Made by a program: the position numbers and the translations under genes
Notes under the pieces: generated by a model
What the model saw: the letters and a program-made list of their open reading frames with translations, nothing else
The model's database searches: none
Told to the model about the DNA's origin: nothing
Assembly: GCA_014529385.2 (NCBI GenBank)
Contig: CM043968.1
Coordinates: forward strand, 128,687,018-128,751,017
DNA: 64,000 nt
DNA from: Adiantum capillus-veneris
Lineage: Eukaryota > Streptophyta > Polypodiopsida > Polypodiales > Pteridaceae
Direction of reading: 5' to 3'
Shown: positions 11,186 to 22,940 of the stretch, piece after piece
How positions within the stretch are numbered: the first letter of the stretch is position 1
Layout: each line of letters opens with the position of its first letter

Positions 11186-12161
11186 TTTCTCCCACACTTG
11201 AATGCGAAGTGTCCTCACGAGCAAGCTTGATGAAGAATCCACTGTTTAGCTTCACTTTGTTGAACATCACTCAAACCCAAACTCACAAATCACTCATCTC
11301 CCACACTTAACTCAAAGACACATCTCTTACTCACACTCTCACACAATAACTCACACTTCTTCTCTCACACCGTCTCTCACACTCACTTAAACTAACGCCC
11401 ACAAAATGATAGGGTTCCCTCACCAACCCAACACACAAAAACACACCACTCCCAAATGAGAAACGAATGAAACAACCCACATTGAAGCCCAAAAATTCCC
11501 AAAATAAAGATATTATAGTAAAGCTCACCCTCATAAATGATATTACTTAGAAGCACTCCACCCGAATATTTATAGTATATGTATCTCTCAAATAAAAAAG
11601 ATTATTATTGATTAAAGTGAAAATAAAACAAAAAGAACTTGGATTTTATTTAATTTTTTTACGTTTTCTGAAGGCAAAGTTTGACCTTGATTTTGTGTGT
11701 GGTAAGATACCTCAGCCATGGAAAATCTCGCTGTTGAAAATTTTGTCCTTGCTGTGGAAAAATATTAGGGCGTAAGGATTTGAAGCATCATCAAAACGCC
11801 AATGGGTGTGTGTAGTTGCTTCTGGTGGGAACAGCCAGCTGTGGGCCACTTATGAATTGTATAATTCGATAGAAAAAACTGAACCTTTCTGAAAAAGGGC
11901 TTCCAGTGCAGAGCCGATTTCTCTCTCTCTCATCTCTTTGTTTCGCACAGGTCTTCACGATCTCCGTGTAAGACTCCCTCAGTGCTATGCATCTATGCAG
12001 AAAACGGCCGCCTTAGTAAATCTTCAGCCTCCCTGCTTCACCCACCGCTCTACGACGTTGGGCTCATGAAACCCTTCTTCTTCTTCTTCTTCTTCTTCTT
12101 GCTCTTTCCCACTGTCTGCCCATCAAACCCTGCAGCGCTCGCGGCTCCAGCAGTCCTCGTT
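11186..12161. other. interior of the small LTR-type element
   Basis: No retroelement domain is seen. The left part is rich in 'ctcacac' phrases. The right part (about 11,930-12,161) is more GC-rich and reads on the plus strand as a possible signal-peptide-like segment built on a (TTC)n run, which encodes poly-Phe or poly-Ser depending on frame. No gene is recognised. Confidence 0.5.
12074..12100 (+). repeat. (TTC)n trinucleotide microsatellite
   Basis: About nine tandem TTC/CTT units. Confidence 0.9.
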
Positions 12162-13414
12162 CACCATCTACTTGCCCCACAACAGCAACATGCCGCTCCT
12201 GTCAACCACTTCATCATGAAACTCCTGTATGCCTCCTTTCTCATCGACTCCAAGTCCTCTGCGTACTGCAGCGATACCTACGGCACAAGGCTTTCACAAT
12301 CCCCCCATTATTGCCAAACTGGCCAAACCCTCAACCTGCACTGCCCCTCTCTCCGGCCCCACATCCGCCATGCTCATATGCCCTTGCAAATGGATCCTTT
12401 ACCTGTACTGCAGTAAATAAAAACCCATGCCCAATTTATGTCTTCTTGTTATGCTCCCCTTAATACGAATCTGCTTCGCTTTCCTCAAATTTCCCTTCTA
12501 GGTCTCACAGCAGACTTGGCTTGGATATCTTCTAGCTTTTCTTGACTGCTCCAAATACTCCTTGTGAATGCAAGTTCCCACTCAACCATACCTGAAGAAC
12601 CCCATCCACCTCCTCCATTGAGGCTCAAGAATATCAAACCAGGGTAGCCAATTGACTAAGCTGGTGACTTCCATGTCGCAGACTTCATCAACATTTGGAA
12701 CTTGCACTTGTTAAAGCATTCATAACCGCCAAGAAAATGTAGCTTCCATGGCTAGCTTGTCCCGGCAACGGAACCAAAATGAACACGACTCTCACCCATG
12801 CTCTCAATGCACCCAAAACCCGGGTTACAAGCAGCAAAATGTATGTGTGAGGCTTGGCCTCTCACCATGAAAACTGCAAGAAAAGACTCCCATAACCATT
12901 AAAATCCCCACACACACTCAAGAGATCAAGCTTTGGCTATGGCACACAGAAAATCATCATCCCCATCATCCTCACTCTCTCCCTCACCTTCCATGGATAT
13001 GGCAAGAAAGCACGCAGAGAAGAGAGAAGCAAGAGTTGTGCCAATTCAAGAGGGTTTGAAAGATCCGTGAGAGAGGTTGATAAAGGAAGAGGGAGGTTCC
13101 AACTTCCTCAACCACCCTTCACACGGCTCCTCTCCTTTCCCTTTTCTTTCTTGATATTCAAATTTTGAAATGAGTACAATATTGGCTAAGGTCTTTGACC
13201 TTTCATGTTGCACCTAAAAAAGAACTCCTAGAACCCTTCAATTTTTGAGATACACCTTACATATTGGACATGGAATTTTACACTTTGCGGACCCGCTAAA
13301 TATGCCAAGCCAATTTACATCACATTTTATGAATGGTTGTAGCCAAAATGCTAATGGTTTGCCGATGTAGTTTATAAAATTGTGCCAAAGTGCACAAAAT
13401 ACTGGGCGTCATCA
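12162..13414 (-). repeat. right copy of the 1253-bp direct repeat (putative 5' LTR)
   Basis: Same boundaries and length as the left copy, ending 'gcgtcatca' before 'gtatgcaaat'. The plus-strand open frame that crosses its left edge (11982-12416) is chimeric between interior and repeat, so it is unlikely to be an ancestral gene. Confidence 0.9.
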
Positions 13415-14640
13415 GTATGCAAATCTATCGTTTTATGGTTTGTAGTTATGTTGAGTTTTGTGAGGATGAAAGAGAGACCTCGATCTTAAAGTCACGGACA
13501 TTGTATCTAACCAATTTTACTTCCTTTTGTCATAGACTTTGTATTTGAGCGGATTTGCCCCCTTTTGTCTTTGTACTAAACTTGTAAATCTTCAAATTTT
13601 GAATCAAAATGTTTTAACTCCAAATTGTTATCATTAACATGTTTTAACTTCAAATGTGTTTTTTTTAATGTAGGTATGGATCCAGATGCGTTTTACGCTT
13701 CCTTGGACCCCGAGTAGAGAAGGTGGTACAACGTCCACCATGGTGTCAGTACACAAGCGTGTCGTCCCACTCCTTCGGAGTCTCTGTCTACTTCAGAGTG
13801 ATCAACACACTCCGAGAGCTCGGTGTTGACTAGACGGTCTACACACTCCCCTAGGCATCAACACTTTAGTGGTGGAGGCAGCAGCTGCTGTGGCAAGGGC
13901 ACCATTGACGCTTCCACACCGCCTCATAGTCATCGAGGCTCCTTACCTCCCCCTTCTTTACCTGTCCCCCACACCGACGGATGGGAGGAAAGGGGGAGCA
14001 CAATCGACAGTATATCACACCAATTTTTGCATGTTTATGACCATGCCATAGCACACGCTGCTCTCTCTTTCTCTCACGCACTCAGAGGCCCAGGGAGGCA
14101 CACACATCTGAAACACCGGCACCAGATGGTTGGAATAGAGCAAAGAGAAAAAGGGGGGAAAGGGGATGAAACAACACAAAAAATTGATAGGGTTTGCTTT
14201 GATTATGGCAAAAAATGCTTGCTACAAACAACCTTGAAAACTTACTATTGAGAACCGGCTCTGCATGGCAACATCGAGCACGAAGAAATTGGGCAGCCTC
14301 CGGCTTCGCCTCCGTGCAACTCTCCTCGTTGAGAGTGGGAAGAAAATCCATTGTTGATGCCCTCGTTGGATCCAAAATCAATCCACTGCTTCCACCTGTG
14401 CGCTTTGCCGCACATGTTGGAGGCATGGAACTTGCCAAACACCGTGTGCGAGCCACGAAGGGCGAGCCACGAACGGATGCAAGCACACAACTAGACAGTC
14501 CTAGCAAGCTCAAAGAGGCAATGGTGTGTCACTCACCGCTCAATGATTTCCGTCGTGAAGGATCATGTGCCGCGAAGAAGAAGGAGCCACCGTGGCCACC
14601 GCGCTCAACTGCCTTGCCACCACTGCCGATGCTGCCGCAA
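13415..14640. other. gene-free stretch, nothing recognised
   Basis: AT-rich to ~13,670, then more GC-rich. Open frames here (for example 13823-14251 and 14215-14736) overlap on both strands and have no domain-like wording. A possible exon start 'MDPDAFYASLDPE' follows an acceptor-like 'gtag' near 13,677 but stops at once. Confidence 0.45.
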
Positions 14641-14647
14641 TGCTCAA

Positions 14648-14689
14648 TCACACACACACACACACTCTCTCTCTCTCTCTCAAGCATAC

Positions 14690-14731
<42 letters not shown>
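14648..14731 (+). repeat. compound (CA)n-(CT)n-(CA)n microsatellite
   Basis: Runs of CA, then CT, then about 20 CA units. Open frames through this run are artefacts of the dinucleotide repeat. Confidence 0.95.
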
Positions 14732-14732
<1 letters not shown>

Positions 14733-15009
14733 GTGAGCACACGAAGGAGAAGGAGATAGAGGTAGAGCAAGAGCACTTCTTAGCATGCACCTCCAAGAAT
14801 GAGGATTTTAGGTCAAAATGGACCTTTTATAACAATCTGACCCATTCACACATGGGCGCCCACAGTGGCCGGTCGTAGTAAAAATCATGTAAAAAATGGA
14901 TAAGTGGTGCGCCTCTCATCGACAATCACCTACACACATATTGGACCGACAAGCCCGGTCCATTGCTCAAATAAATGATAAGGTATCCAATGAAGGTGAT
15001 AGGGTGTTC

Positions 15010-15060
15010 GTGAGGGTTAACATTCCCCCCTTCCTGATGTAGATTTCGTCCTTGGAAGCT
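15010..15060 (-). mobile_element. possible polypurine tract and 3' LTR edge of a minus-strand gypsy element
   Basis: On the minus strand the sequence reads 'AGGAAGGGGGGAA' then 'TGTTAACCCTCACG', the arrangement of a polypurine tract followed by an LTR start. The LTR body would lie to the left (below ~15,027). No coding remnant of the element was identified to the right. Confidence 0.4.
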
Positions 15061-16450
15061 AGTGAGATGAAGCCTGTTTGTCGAGGTGGAAGAGCATCTG
15101 AGTTTTTAGTCTTGAGCTTTCTTCAAACACTATAAAATCAACCAAAAATGGCACAATAATTGCATTCTCATATACAATTAAAAAGCATATGCAATGAGTA
15201 GGCACACAAATTGATCGGTAACAGAATATTAACCAATTTGTCAAAAGTAAACATTCAACTATAATATAATCAAACGCATAAGCTGTTGTAAAGGTCAAAA
15301 AATAAACAAGTATGGGGTCGCTAATTTAACGATCAAGAGGTCAACTATTAATACCTTGGACAAGATTTTCAATTCTCTCTAGTCAATTAAACTATTTAAT
15401 CGCGAGAGCAAAGTATTTCATGTCCGAGGGCTGACTAGAGGCTATACCTAGAAGACCTTCTAGTTAAGCTACGATAAAAGAAATTGCTTATGAAATCAAC
15501 GCCTGAATTATTTCCTTTTCTTTGACCCCCCAAATTTTTTCACATTGATTCAATTTTTGATGTGTGTTTGTATGCTTTGGGCTTTTTGCATTTCAAGGAA
15601 AAGCGCCCACACTGGGAACCTCTAGGGCTCTAGTACCATAGGCAATACATGTGAGTGAAGTACCAAATTAAAATTTTACATTCTTAGCACTTTTGTTTGT
15701 TTTTTTGTTTTTCATTGCCTTTCAATTTGTAATTTTGGGGGTTCATATTGACATTGTTACCCTCCCCAGGCTCATCACAATAGTAAACTCCCTTTATAAT
15801 AGTTAAACTAAAGGTCAAGAGGGATTAAGCCCACTAAAAAGCACTAGTACATTGCACACAATGCTGTTTAAATTGGATTAAGAACCTAAAGTAACCATTG
15901 ACAAGTAGGAAGGCATTTCCCATGGTATTAAGGGAAGATATCTAACACCTATCTTGGTCAACAAACTAGCTTAGTTAGACTGCTTGATTCACAAACCTAG
16001 AGAAGGGACTATGACATAAAATTATATTGAATCATGTGATGAATATTATGCTACCAACCACAGTTAAAGCAGACAAACATGGATGCTAAAAAAATTAGGA
16101 GGCAATAATAATGGACAAGAAACACTTGTTTGGGTTGATGATTGCGCTCGATTCGAAGAGTGAACTAGACAAATATTCAAAATCCCAACAACTACAATGC
16201 ATTCCTACACACACTAGAAAACACAAGGAATAGCTCTAGGAGGCACATCAATGGAAAGAGGCACCAACCTTTATTGAACACAATCAAAACAACCTAAGAA
16301 ACCCTAACCTAATTATTAGCATCCCCCTAGAGAGTCAAGGAAACAGGATATTGAATAGATGGGTGGGTAGCCCTAAGTCTAAACCCTTATCCTCATCATC
16401 ATTGAGAAAACCAAATTCATCATCCGTGAGACCATATGTGCCATCTGTGT
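15061..16450. other. intergenic, nothing recognised
   Basis: AT-rich sequence without open frames of note or recognisable repeats, apart from T-rich and G-T runs near 15,690. Confidence 0.5.
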
Positions 16451-16452
16451 AA

Positions 16453-17034
16453 TCATGTATGATCTTCCTCATCATTAGAGGCACAAATGTTCACTAAGAA
16501 TGTCACTAGGCATCTATAGTCATCTTGGTCAAAAGGGTAAGCTTGTGCAATTGGAGAGACGTTCTCTAGTAAGTAGAGATCAGTTGTGGTCAAGAGACAT
16601 ATCAACCATTCTAATTCCTCGAAATTATTCTCACACGCTAGTGTATGTACCAAATCCCATTCACACGCAAGCACTGGGTAGACTATGTGAAACACTTGTG
16701 AAAAGTAAAGAGGGTACCTCTCACCCAAGGTAGGAGTGGATGACTCTAGCATACTAGCCATATTTGTACACACAAATAGATTTTGGTTAGTGTGCAAATG
16801 TTATAAGGGTCGTGTCAAAAGGTCGTGTCCTTGTGCATAGTGTGTTTTTATGATTTCTGGGTCCTGTACTAGAATTTGTAGGTTTTTAGATTTTTGTTTA
16901 GTGGCTCTTGCTATATTACTTTTTTATTTTTGTTTTCTCGAGTATAGGGCTATATATATACATTCCCTAAGATTGAGAGATTAAGGAGGAAGGTTAAGAG
17001 GGGAGCAAGTGAGTGATGGATGTCAGCAAACACT
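16453..17034 (-). mobile_element. 3' LTR of minus-strand gypsy element D (left end undefined)
   Basis: On the minus strand, 'AAGGAAGGGGGGAG' (polypurine tract, ~17034-17047) is followed by TGTTTGCTGACATCC, an LTR start. About 75 bp further on there is a TATATATATA box near 16,951-16,960, in the place expected for the LTR promoter. The 114-codon open frame 16453-16797 lies inside and is probably not a gene. The other LTR end and the partner LTR were not found. Confidence 0.5.
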
Positions 17035-17089
17035 CCCCCCTTCCTTGGGTAGGTCATACCTTTTGGGGCGATGTCGTCACCTTTTGAAA

Positions 17090-18099
17090 CTAATCATTCC
17101 AAGTTGTTATGGGTGAAGACTTTGACCAATAATTTTCGACTGCTCTAAGCATTTCATCTAGTTGCAATGGTGGTAAGGTACTCTCCCATGATTTTACTTG
17201 CCACGTTGTTGTAGGTGGTGAACTTACAACAGGAGGTGCAAATTCTTTCTTGTTTGTATGGATATTTACAAGGGTAGGTGGAGGTTGTGAAGAAGCTTGT
17301 GTTTCTATAGAAGAACTACATGAAGAGCAAGAAGATTCATTTGTTTTTTCTATGTTTGAGCCGAACGAAACAAGTCGTTCTCGCTTGGGCACCCAAACTA
17401 GCTTTGAATGAGGTGTATATTGTTTTGTGATCTTTCCCTTCCCACGATCTTCAATCGACTTAATCGTTACAAGATTTGACTCACATGGGTCTATAGGTGA
17501 CAGGTAAGAACACAATTTACGTTTTGGCACCCAGATTTGATCATTCCCTTTATAGTAGCATAGTTGTTTAGGAATCCAACACAATGTTTTCTTACATTTC
17601 TTGGAGCGAGTGGGGCGTCTCTTACAAGGCTTCTATTTTTTAGCAGGTTTTTAGCATAAAAAATGGTCACTAAAGAAGCCTTAGGGACCTATTTGTATGT
17701 TATCTTTGTCATATTATGATGAGTCTTGGGTGTCTCATGCTTTGTTTTAGCTACAAAAGTTGAAGCTCTATAGGGTTGGTGGGCTATAGGTACATATGTC
17801 CCAATGTCAGTCAAACCTTCATCTAGTAGGTCATGAGAAGCTATATGCATAGCTCCTATCATATTTAAAGGTACGAGTTGTGGCATTTCATTCTCCTCAG
17901 GTGTTACCCAGGTCATCCCCCTATTTCCCCAAGTGTCTATGGTTGCTGCTAGTAGGTGGACCCAATCCACATTGTCAGACTCAATCATCCTAGGTAGAAC
18001 ATCCATATAAAGGGAACCTTCCTCAACATCAGTGTCCTTTTTACACGGAACAATACTGCAATGGGACCGAGTGAATTGTGGTGTCAGATCTATGATCAA
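17090..18099 (-). pseudogene. gypsy element D, sequence downstream of protease
   Basis: Two open frames (17689-18099 and 17090-17584) continue from the protease at 18250. They have no RT, RNase H or integrase motifs, only Ser/Pro-rich and acidic linker-like sequence ('WVPKRERLVSFGS', 'PPTLVNIHTNKKEF'). The pol enzymes seem to be missing between protease and 3' LTR, giving an internally deleted element. Confidence 0.5.
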
Positions 18100-18786
18100 T
18101 TATAAATTTGTTTCCTAAAGGACGTGCTCGACCAATTACAAGATCAAGTTGAATGACAAAGTCTTGGAATTGCAAGTAGACATGGTTTTTAGACCAATCA
18201 TGCACCATTTTTGATTCCCTCATGAAAGGACGTCCTAAGATCACCTTAGATGACATAGTGTGCTTGGAAAAATCCATATAACAATGAAGGTATGCCTTAT
18301 TTTGTGTCCAAAGACCTTGATCTTGAGATCTTCTAGCATCCCAATAGGTTTAACAATAGTCCCATTGGCCATCTTTACCACTATGTTTGTAGTCCCAAGG
18401 TGGGGTCTTCCCATAGTTTCCCAGAAATTTTTAGTTACAATGCTAACCCTAGTGCCACCATCAAGGATTTTCTTCACAGTTAATCCCTTGGTAGTGATTG
18501 GTATGGTCGCATTAGATTCATCGCCTTCAAAGTATTGTCCCAACTTGTTAACATGTATTTCAACAATAGAGTTATCATCTAGGTTGGATTGTGGATCTAA
18601 GTGTTCCTCCTCTATTGGCACCTCCCTAGCTCCATCCATCTGTGCAAATTGTGGTAGCCGACTTTCAGTTCTCCATTGAGGAAAGCTCAAAGAGCTAAGA
18701 ATAGCTTGGGGTCTCCATTTGGACATGATGGTGGTTCTAACTTTTGAAGCCATGAAATCCATCAATTTGGCAATATTTAACGGCAT
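18041..18786 (-). pseudogene. gypsy element D aspartic protease
   Basis: Reads 'KILDGGTRVSIVTKNFWE' (active-site D-[ST]-G changed to D-G-G), 'NIVVKMANGTIVKPIGML' (flap region) and, after a one-frame shift near 18,260, 'KVILGRPFMRES', the end of the protease fold. Together these are a retropepsin of Ty3/gypsy type. The change at the active site and the frame shift make it inactive. Confidence 0.8.
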
Positions 18787-19400
18787 TTTTGGGCTTCAGT
18801 CCCTTGACATGGGGAAGATGGGATCTCCACTTCTTTGATAGGGTCAGGTAATCCCTCTGTAAACATGCTCTCCAACAAGAAGGGAGTATGCCCAATGACT
18901 TGAAGTCACTTTCTTCTTGGATGACACTAGGTATGGCTAGTGGTCTATGGTCTTTGTGAGGTTGACCTCAAGTAGGAAACACTGTGTTGGTAATTTGGAT
19001 TTGCCTAGATTCTGGCTCCAGATTCTTTTGGGTTTCTTCCACCAAACTCATTAGTTGCTTGACTCGCTTGATCTCCTCTATAGGGTTTGGGTAAATTTCT
19101 ATCTTCTTCTTGGGTTCTGACCATTGTGGCTCATGACAATCTTCCTTTTTTTTTTTTTTCTATTGGTCGCTTTAGTCTCCATGGTCTCATTTGAATGAGA
19201 ATCTACTTCAGCCTCGTTCATATATACGGGGTCATCACCTGCCTTATGTTGGTCTTTGAACTAGGGTCTGACTTCGCTTCTTTTTGCGATCTTTTCCTTT
19301 CATGTTTTCTTCTTCTTCTGAGATTGGGCAATTGATGTTGTGTCTCTTTCTTCAAGAATATAATTTTGGTTTTGGAGCATCGATCGTGTGAGTACATTTA
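18787..19400 (-). pseudogene. gypsy element D gag remnant
   Basis: On the minus strand the region upstream of the protease is coding-like but broken. Readable pieces are 'PVYMNEAEVDSHSNETME', 'KKIEIYPNPIEEIKRVKQLM' and 'SLVEETQKNLEPES'. No zinc knuckle was found. The assignment rests on its position before the protease. Confidence 0.5.
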
Positions 19401-19642
19401 TATGTACCACAGATAGGAACAAAAATGAATTTCATTTCACATAATGCAATAAGTGGGAAGATCTCACAGAATAAAATGAGTGATTGTGTGACATGACTAA
19501 AAAGTAATGGACATTAATTGTGTAGCCGTCAACATAGAGAGAGAATGATTCACTAAATTGTTTTCTCTTTTTTATTTGAGAACTTTATGGAGCATATAAT
19601 TTTTTCATTAATTTTTAATTGTTTAAGAGTGCTTACGTGCAC

Positions 19643-19679
<37 letters not shown>

Positions 19680-20183
19680 AAAAATAGTACACAATGGTAG
19701 GGTCACCTTGTGGATTTTTGTGTCAAAGCCCTTAAATTTTCATTGAAAGAGGAGATTTCGGATACTCTCCTTTTTTTTGATTGGTTTTAAAAAAGGTTTT
19801 GTTTAATCTAGGAAATTTTTTAATTTATTTTGAGATTAGTCATAAAAGAGATTTTATTCTAACTTAGGCTTCTTACTAGCTCTTAATAGATTTTTTAATG
19901 GGGTAATTTTAAAAAAAACCCTAGAATTTGTGAAAATTCCCAAAATACCCTTGTATCTATTTTGGTTGGATATTTCAAGATTTGTAAGTTTTTATTCCTT
20001 TTTTACAATTGAGAACCATTCTTGAGTGCTTAGCATATAATTTGTGACAAATTACCTTGTAAATAAGCAATTATGTCTAAAATTAATAAAGCAATGCATC
20101 TCAAAAGCCTATATAACAAACTCAAAATCTGTTTGTAATGATAGACAATCAGTCTTCTTATGAAAAGCTATGATATAGACTAT
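19401..20183. other. intergenic with (CA)n microsatellite at ~19,645-19,672
   Basis: AT-rich; a run of about 13 CA units lies near 19,650. No gene recognised. Confidence 0.6.
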
Positions 20184-20471
20184 CTTTGAAGAAATTTAAT
20201 CTCAATTCTGAAAAATATGAAGGGCATTTTGGGAATTTATGACAAAATATGAAGGGTACTTTGGGAATTTTTGGGAAAATATGAAGGGTACTTTAGGAAT
20301 TTTTGAAATGTAAGGGGTTTTTGGTAACTTTGAAGGAATTTAATCTCAATTTTGAAAATTATAAAGGGAATTTTGGGAATTTATGACAAAATATGAAGGG
20401 TACTTTGGGATTTTTTGGGAAAATATGAAGGGTACTTTAGGAATTTTGAGTTGTGAGGGTTTTTTGGTAAC
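20184..20471 (+). repeat. two-copy tandem repeat of ~144 bp with ~32-bp inner repeats
   Basis: The phrase 'ctttgaa.gaatttaatctcaatt' begins at 20184 and again at 20328, and each copy ends in 'ttttttggtaac'. Inside each copy the unit 'aaaatatgaagggtactttg' is itself repeated two to three times. Non-coding. Confidence 0.88.
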
Positions 20472-20932
20472 CTGTGTGTGTTTGGCTATGGTTTGGAGGT
20501 ATTATAGTTTTTTTCCCGCTTCCTTCTCCCACAGAGGCGAGCTTGCTACTCGTCCGCATGTGCCGATGAGTTGCGAGCTTGTGGGAATAAATCAATTTGT
20601 GCGCACGTTTTAGGTCGTAATCTCAGATCCGCACCAAACAAGCATTAAGTCGTTGGCTCAGGTCGTCGGCATCGTTGGCTGAGATCATTGGCTCAGGTTG
20701 TCGGCATCATTTTGGCTCAAATATGTAGAGGCTAACTCACATCCGCAGGTCCACAGGTACTCTCCAGACTTCTGTCCATTAAGTGAAAAACCAGTTTTTT
20801 CAAAGAAACGTTGTGCGGGTTAAAGGATTCGGTTTCCATTTGTATTAATGCATTTGCAATTTGGTATTTTGAACATATGAGTTCACCTGGGAAGATTCTG
20901 TTTTATAAAGTGTATTTTTTTGTGCCTTACCC

Positions 20933-21424
20933 TTAAGGGAAGGAGGCAAGAGTGATTTGATTGAGAGCACATGGCTTCTTGTGATGAGCGAGTGCCTGGT
21001 ATTTTATCCGATTGCCTTGAAATTTCCACATAAGCTGGTTGATATGCACCATAGCTTGCTTTTCAACTCGCACACACAACCACGGGTCCTTAGCATCAAC
21101 ACCCACATGACACTCTATGGTTATATCATACATAGATCCACTCTCTTCAAACTCAGCCCTTGTATGGTATACCTTCTTTCCAAACATATGCTCCTTTCTC
21201 AACAATAATGTCGCTAGTACCATCACAGCAAAGCCAAGCTTAGTCTTCTTGTAAGCCTCTCTATGCATGTCACCGAGCATCAAAACGATCTCGCATTTGT
21301 TGGATGCCGTGTGCTTTTTTGAGGATCCCCTTTTTTCGTTTTTATGGTTCAACGTTTCAGTTTGCTGGCCATCTGTAAACTTGATGTTAGTCGAAATCGA
21401 ATTTGCATGAGGCCTTACTCTCAA
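20933..21424 (-). pseudogene. DUF868 family fragment
   Basis: The middle of this 163-codon frame matches the plant DUF868 family (function unknown): 'VLMLGDMHREAYKKT', 'LLLRKEHMFGKKVYHTRAEF', 'DITIECHVGVD', 'PWLCVRVEKQAMVHINQLMW' and 'KFQGNR'. Known family proteins are about 280-340 residues and continue after this motif with a conserved tail, missing here; the N-terminal third is also absent. It lies directly downstream of, and in the same direction as, a copia gag remnant, so it may be a captured gene piece. The open frame has no stops within the domain. Recognition is from memory of family wording. Confidence 0.72.
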
Positions 21425-21449
21425 TAAGCAAATTCAATTTCTAGTGATT

Positions 21450-22168
21450 GCCCAGATGGAGAGAATAAAAGCTTGTTCAGTTGCACACTGTCTAGTCCTA
21501 TTTTTTATGGAAAGTGACTTTTGCAACAACAATGTGCATAATGAATCAAAGTTGACAACTTCAACATTTCCTTGGGTCATAAGTCTCCAAGTACTAGCAA
21601 AAGTCTAGTAAGAATCTGACAAAGCATCAAGAACAGTCTGCACAAGGGAACTGTTTGAAATGACTTCACCTGCAAAAACAAGTTGCTCATTGATATCCTT
21701 GACACCAGTAAGGAAAGTGTCCATATCATCTTCCTCATGCATAATCTTTGACTCTAGCTCTTTACGTAGCAATGCAATTTTTCCCTCATTGCGACTTGCA
21801 TAAAGACCAGCCAGAATATCCCAAGCTTATTTTGCAGACTTTGCTGAAAGAATATGAGGAGTAATAGTTCACTTCACAGACAACACAATCAATGCATGAG
21901 CCTGTGCATCTTTTACATCCCAACGAGCTTGCTTAGCCGTAGGCAAAACAACTCTGACAGAAAAAATCCTGCCACCAAAATCTGCAACATCCTCAATATC
22001 GTCTACATCCTTAGAACCAGGACGTACATCAATGCCCTGCACAATGTTCTAAACGCCCTTTGACACAAGGACATGTTGCATCATGTAAGCCCATATAGGG
22101 TAATTGTCCCCATCCAATCTGTCCTCAACAACAAACATCTTGAACACATTTGTGTTGTTGCCAGCCAT
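21450..22168 (-). pseudogene. Ty1/copia gag remnant
   Basis: One reading frame with about five stops and no frame shift. It starts 'MAGNNTNVFKMFVVEDRLDG' then 'DNYPIWAYMMQHVL' (copia gag N-terminal motif), 'IAPHILSAKSAK'-like sequence read here as 'TITPHILSAKSAK', 'LLRKELESKIMHEEDDMDTF', 'INEQLVFAGEVISNSSLVQT', 'VLDALSDSY' and 'DSLCTLLLQKSLS' (the UBN2-type core). It breaks off before the zinc knuckle, where the DUF868 fragment begins. The gag would form the virus-like particle in the cytoplasm; this copy is dead. Confidence 0.85.
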
Positions 22169-22378
22169 TGAGAATATTGCGCCTGATGTGAAAACTATCC
22201 AAAAAGAGGAGAAACAAAGCGAGAACCATACATGCTTTATAGCAAAAATTGTAGAAGACTATAAGGGACTTGTTCTGCAGAAAACGACACTGATAGAAAT
22301 TTTGCACAAAATGACAAAATAGCTTGCACAATACTACCTGTAGTGGAAACGGAGGCCGAAATGAGCCACAATAAAAAA

Positions 22379-22398
22379 TCTTGAGGCTTGGGCTTTCC

Positions 22399-22430
<32 letters not shown>

Positions 22431-22940
22431 TTCTCTCATCCCTCTAGCTTCCGGGCTCCCCCCCTCTTGAGTAGGGATTGGATTTGACTTTTTGAACACC
22501 TAACTCTCAAGCACCTTAATCAGCAAGCATGACAAAGCACCTCAAGCATCTTAGTCAGCAAGCATGATAAGCACCTTAGTTGGCAAGCACGACAAGCACC
22601 TCAAGAACCTTAGTCACCAAGCACGACAAGCACATCAAGCTTGGGCCGGGCTCCCACCTCAAGCTCAACCCTAGCTTATCTAAGGTCAAAGGACTTTTAA
22701 CACTAACTTTTGGAGGTCTTCAATGAAGCTAACCCTAAGGTCTTTAAGCTCCATTGGCTAGCCTTGCTCTTTGATAGACCATCGCTCATTTGGGTCCCTT
22801 TACCATTGGCCCCGTGTTGAGATAGATTTGTAAGCACATGTCTATATTCTAACCCTTGTTCCCGTTTATTCTCCCACATTAAATGATTAATTTAATATGA
22901 GAAAATCATTTGGGTTGGTTAGATATTAGATTTCATAACA
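22379..22940 (-). mobile_element. 3' LTR of gypsy element A (truncated)
   Basis: Matches 29146-29690. Its right edge is TGTTATGAAATC on the minus strand, directly after the polypurine tract AAGAGAGAGGTAA (22941-22953). The left ~1 kb of the LTR is missing and is replaced by the gag/DUF868 block. It contains a GT/poly-T run (22400-22432) and a ~36-bp minisatellite (22505-22640). Confidence 0.85.

Larger units (their letters stand above)
9933..13414 (-). mobile_element. small LTR-type element (TRIM/LARD-like) with 1253-bp terminal repeats
   Basis: Two direct repeats of equal length (9933-11185 and 12162-13414, offset 2229) flank 976 bp. On the minus strand the inner edge of the left copy reads 'AAGTGTGGGAGAAA' followed by 'TGATGACGCCC', the classic polypurine tract plus LTR start, so the element would be oriented minus. 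The other LTR edge is less clear: the shared sequence runs ~11 bp past the likely CA end, and no primer-binding site or target-site duplication was convincing. The interior encodes no recognisable gag or pol, so it would be non-autonomous. A segmental duplication is the alternative. Confidence 0.55.

Noticed and set aside
11982-12416. Signal-peptide-like protein with a poly-Phe run
   Set aside because: The Phe run is the (TTC)n microsatellite and the frame crosses the edge of the 1253-bp repeat, so it is a chance fusion.
12162-12420. Conserved small protein, since the frame occurs in both 1253-bp repeats
   Set aside because: The copies are ~99 percent identical over their whole length, so shared frames carry no information on selection.
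14215-14880. Several open frames through the CA/CT repeat
   Set aside because: Dinucleotide repeats read as His/Thr or Val/Cys runs in all frames; no domain on either side.
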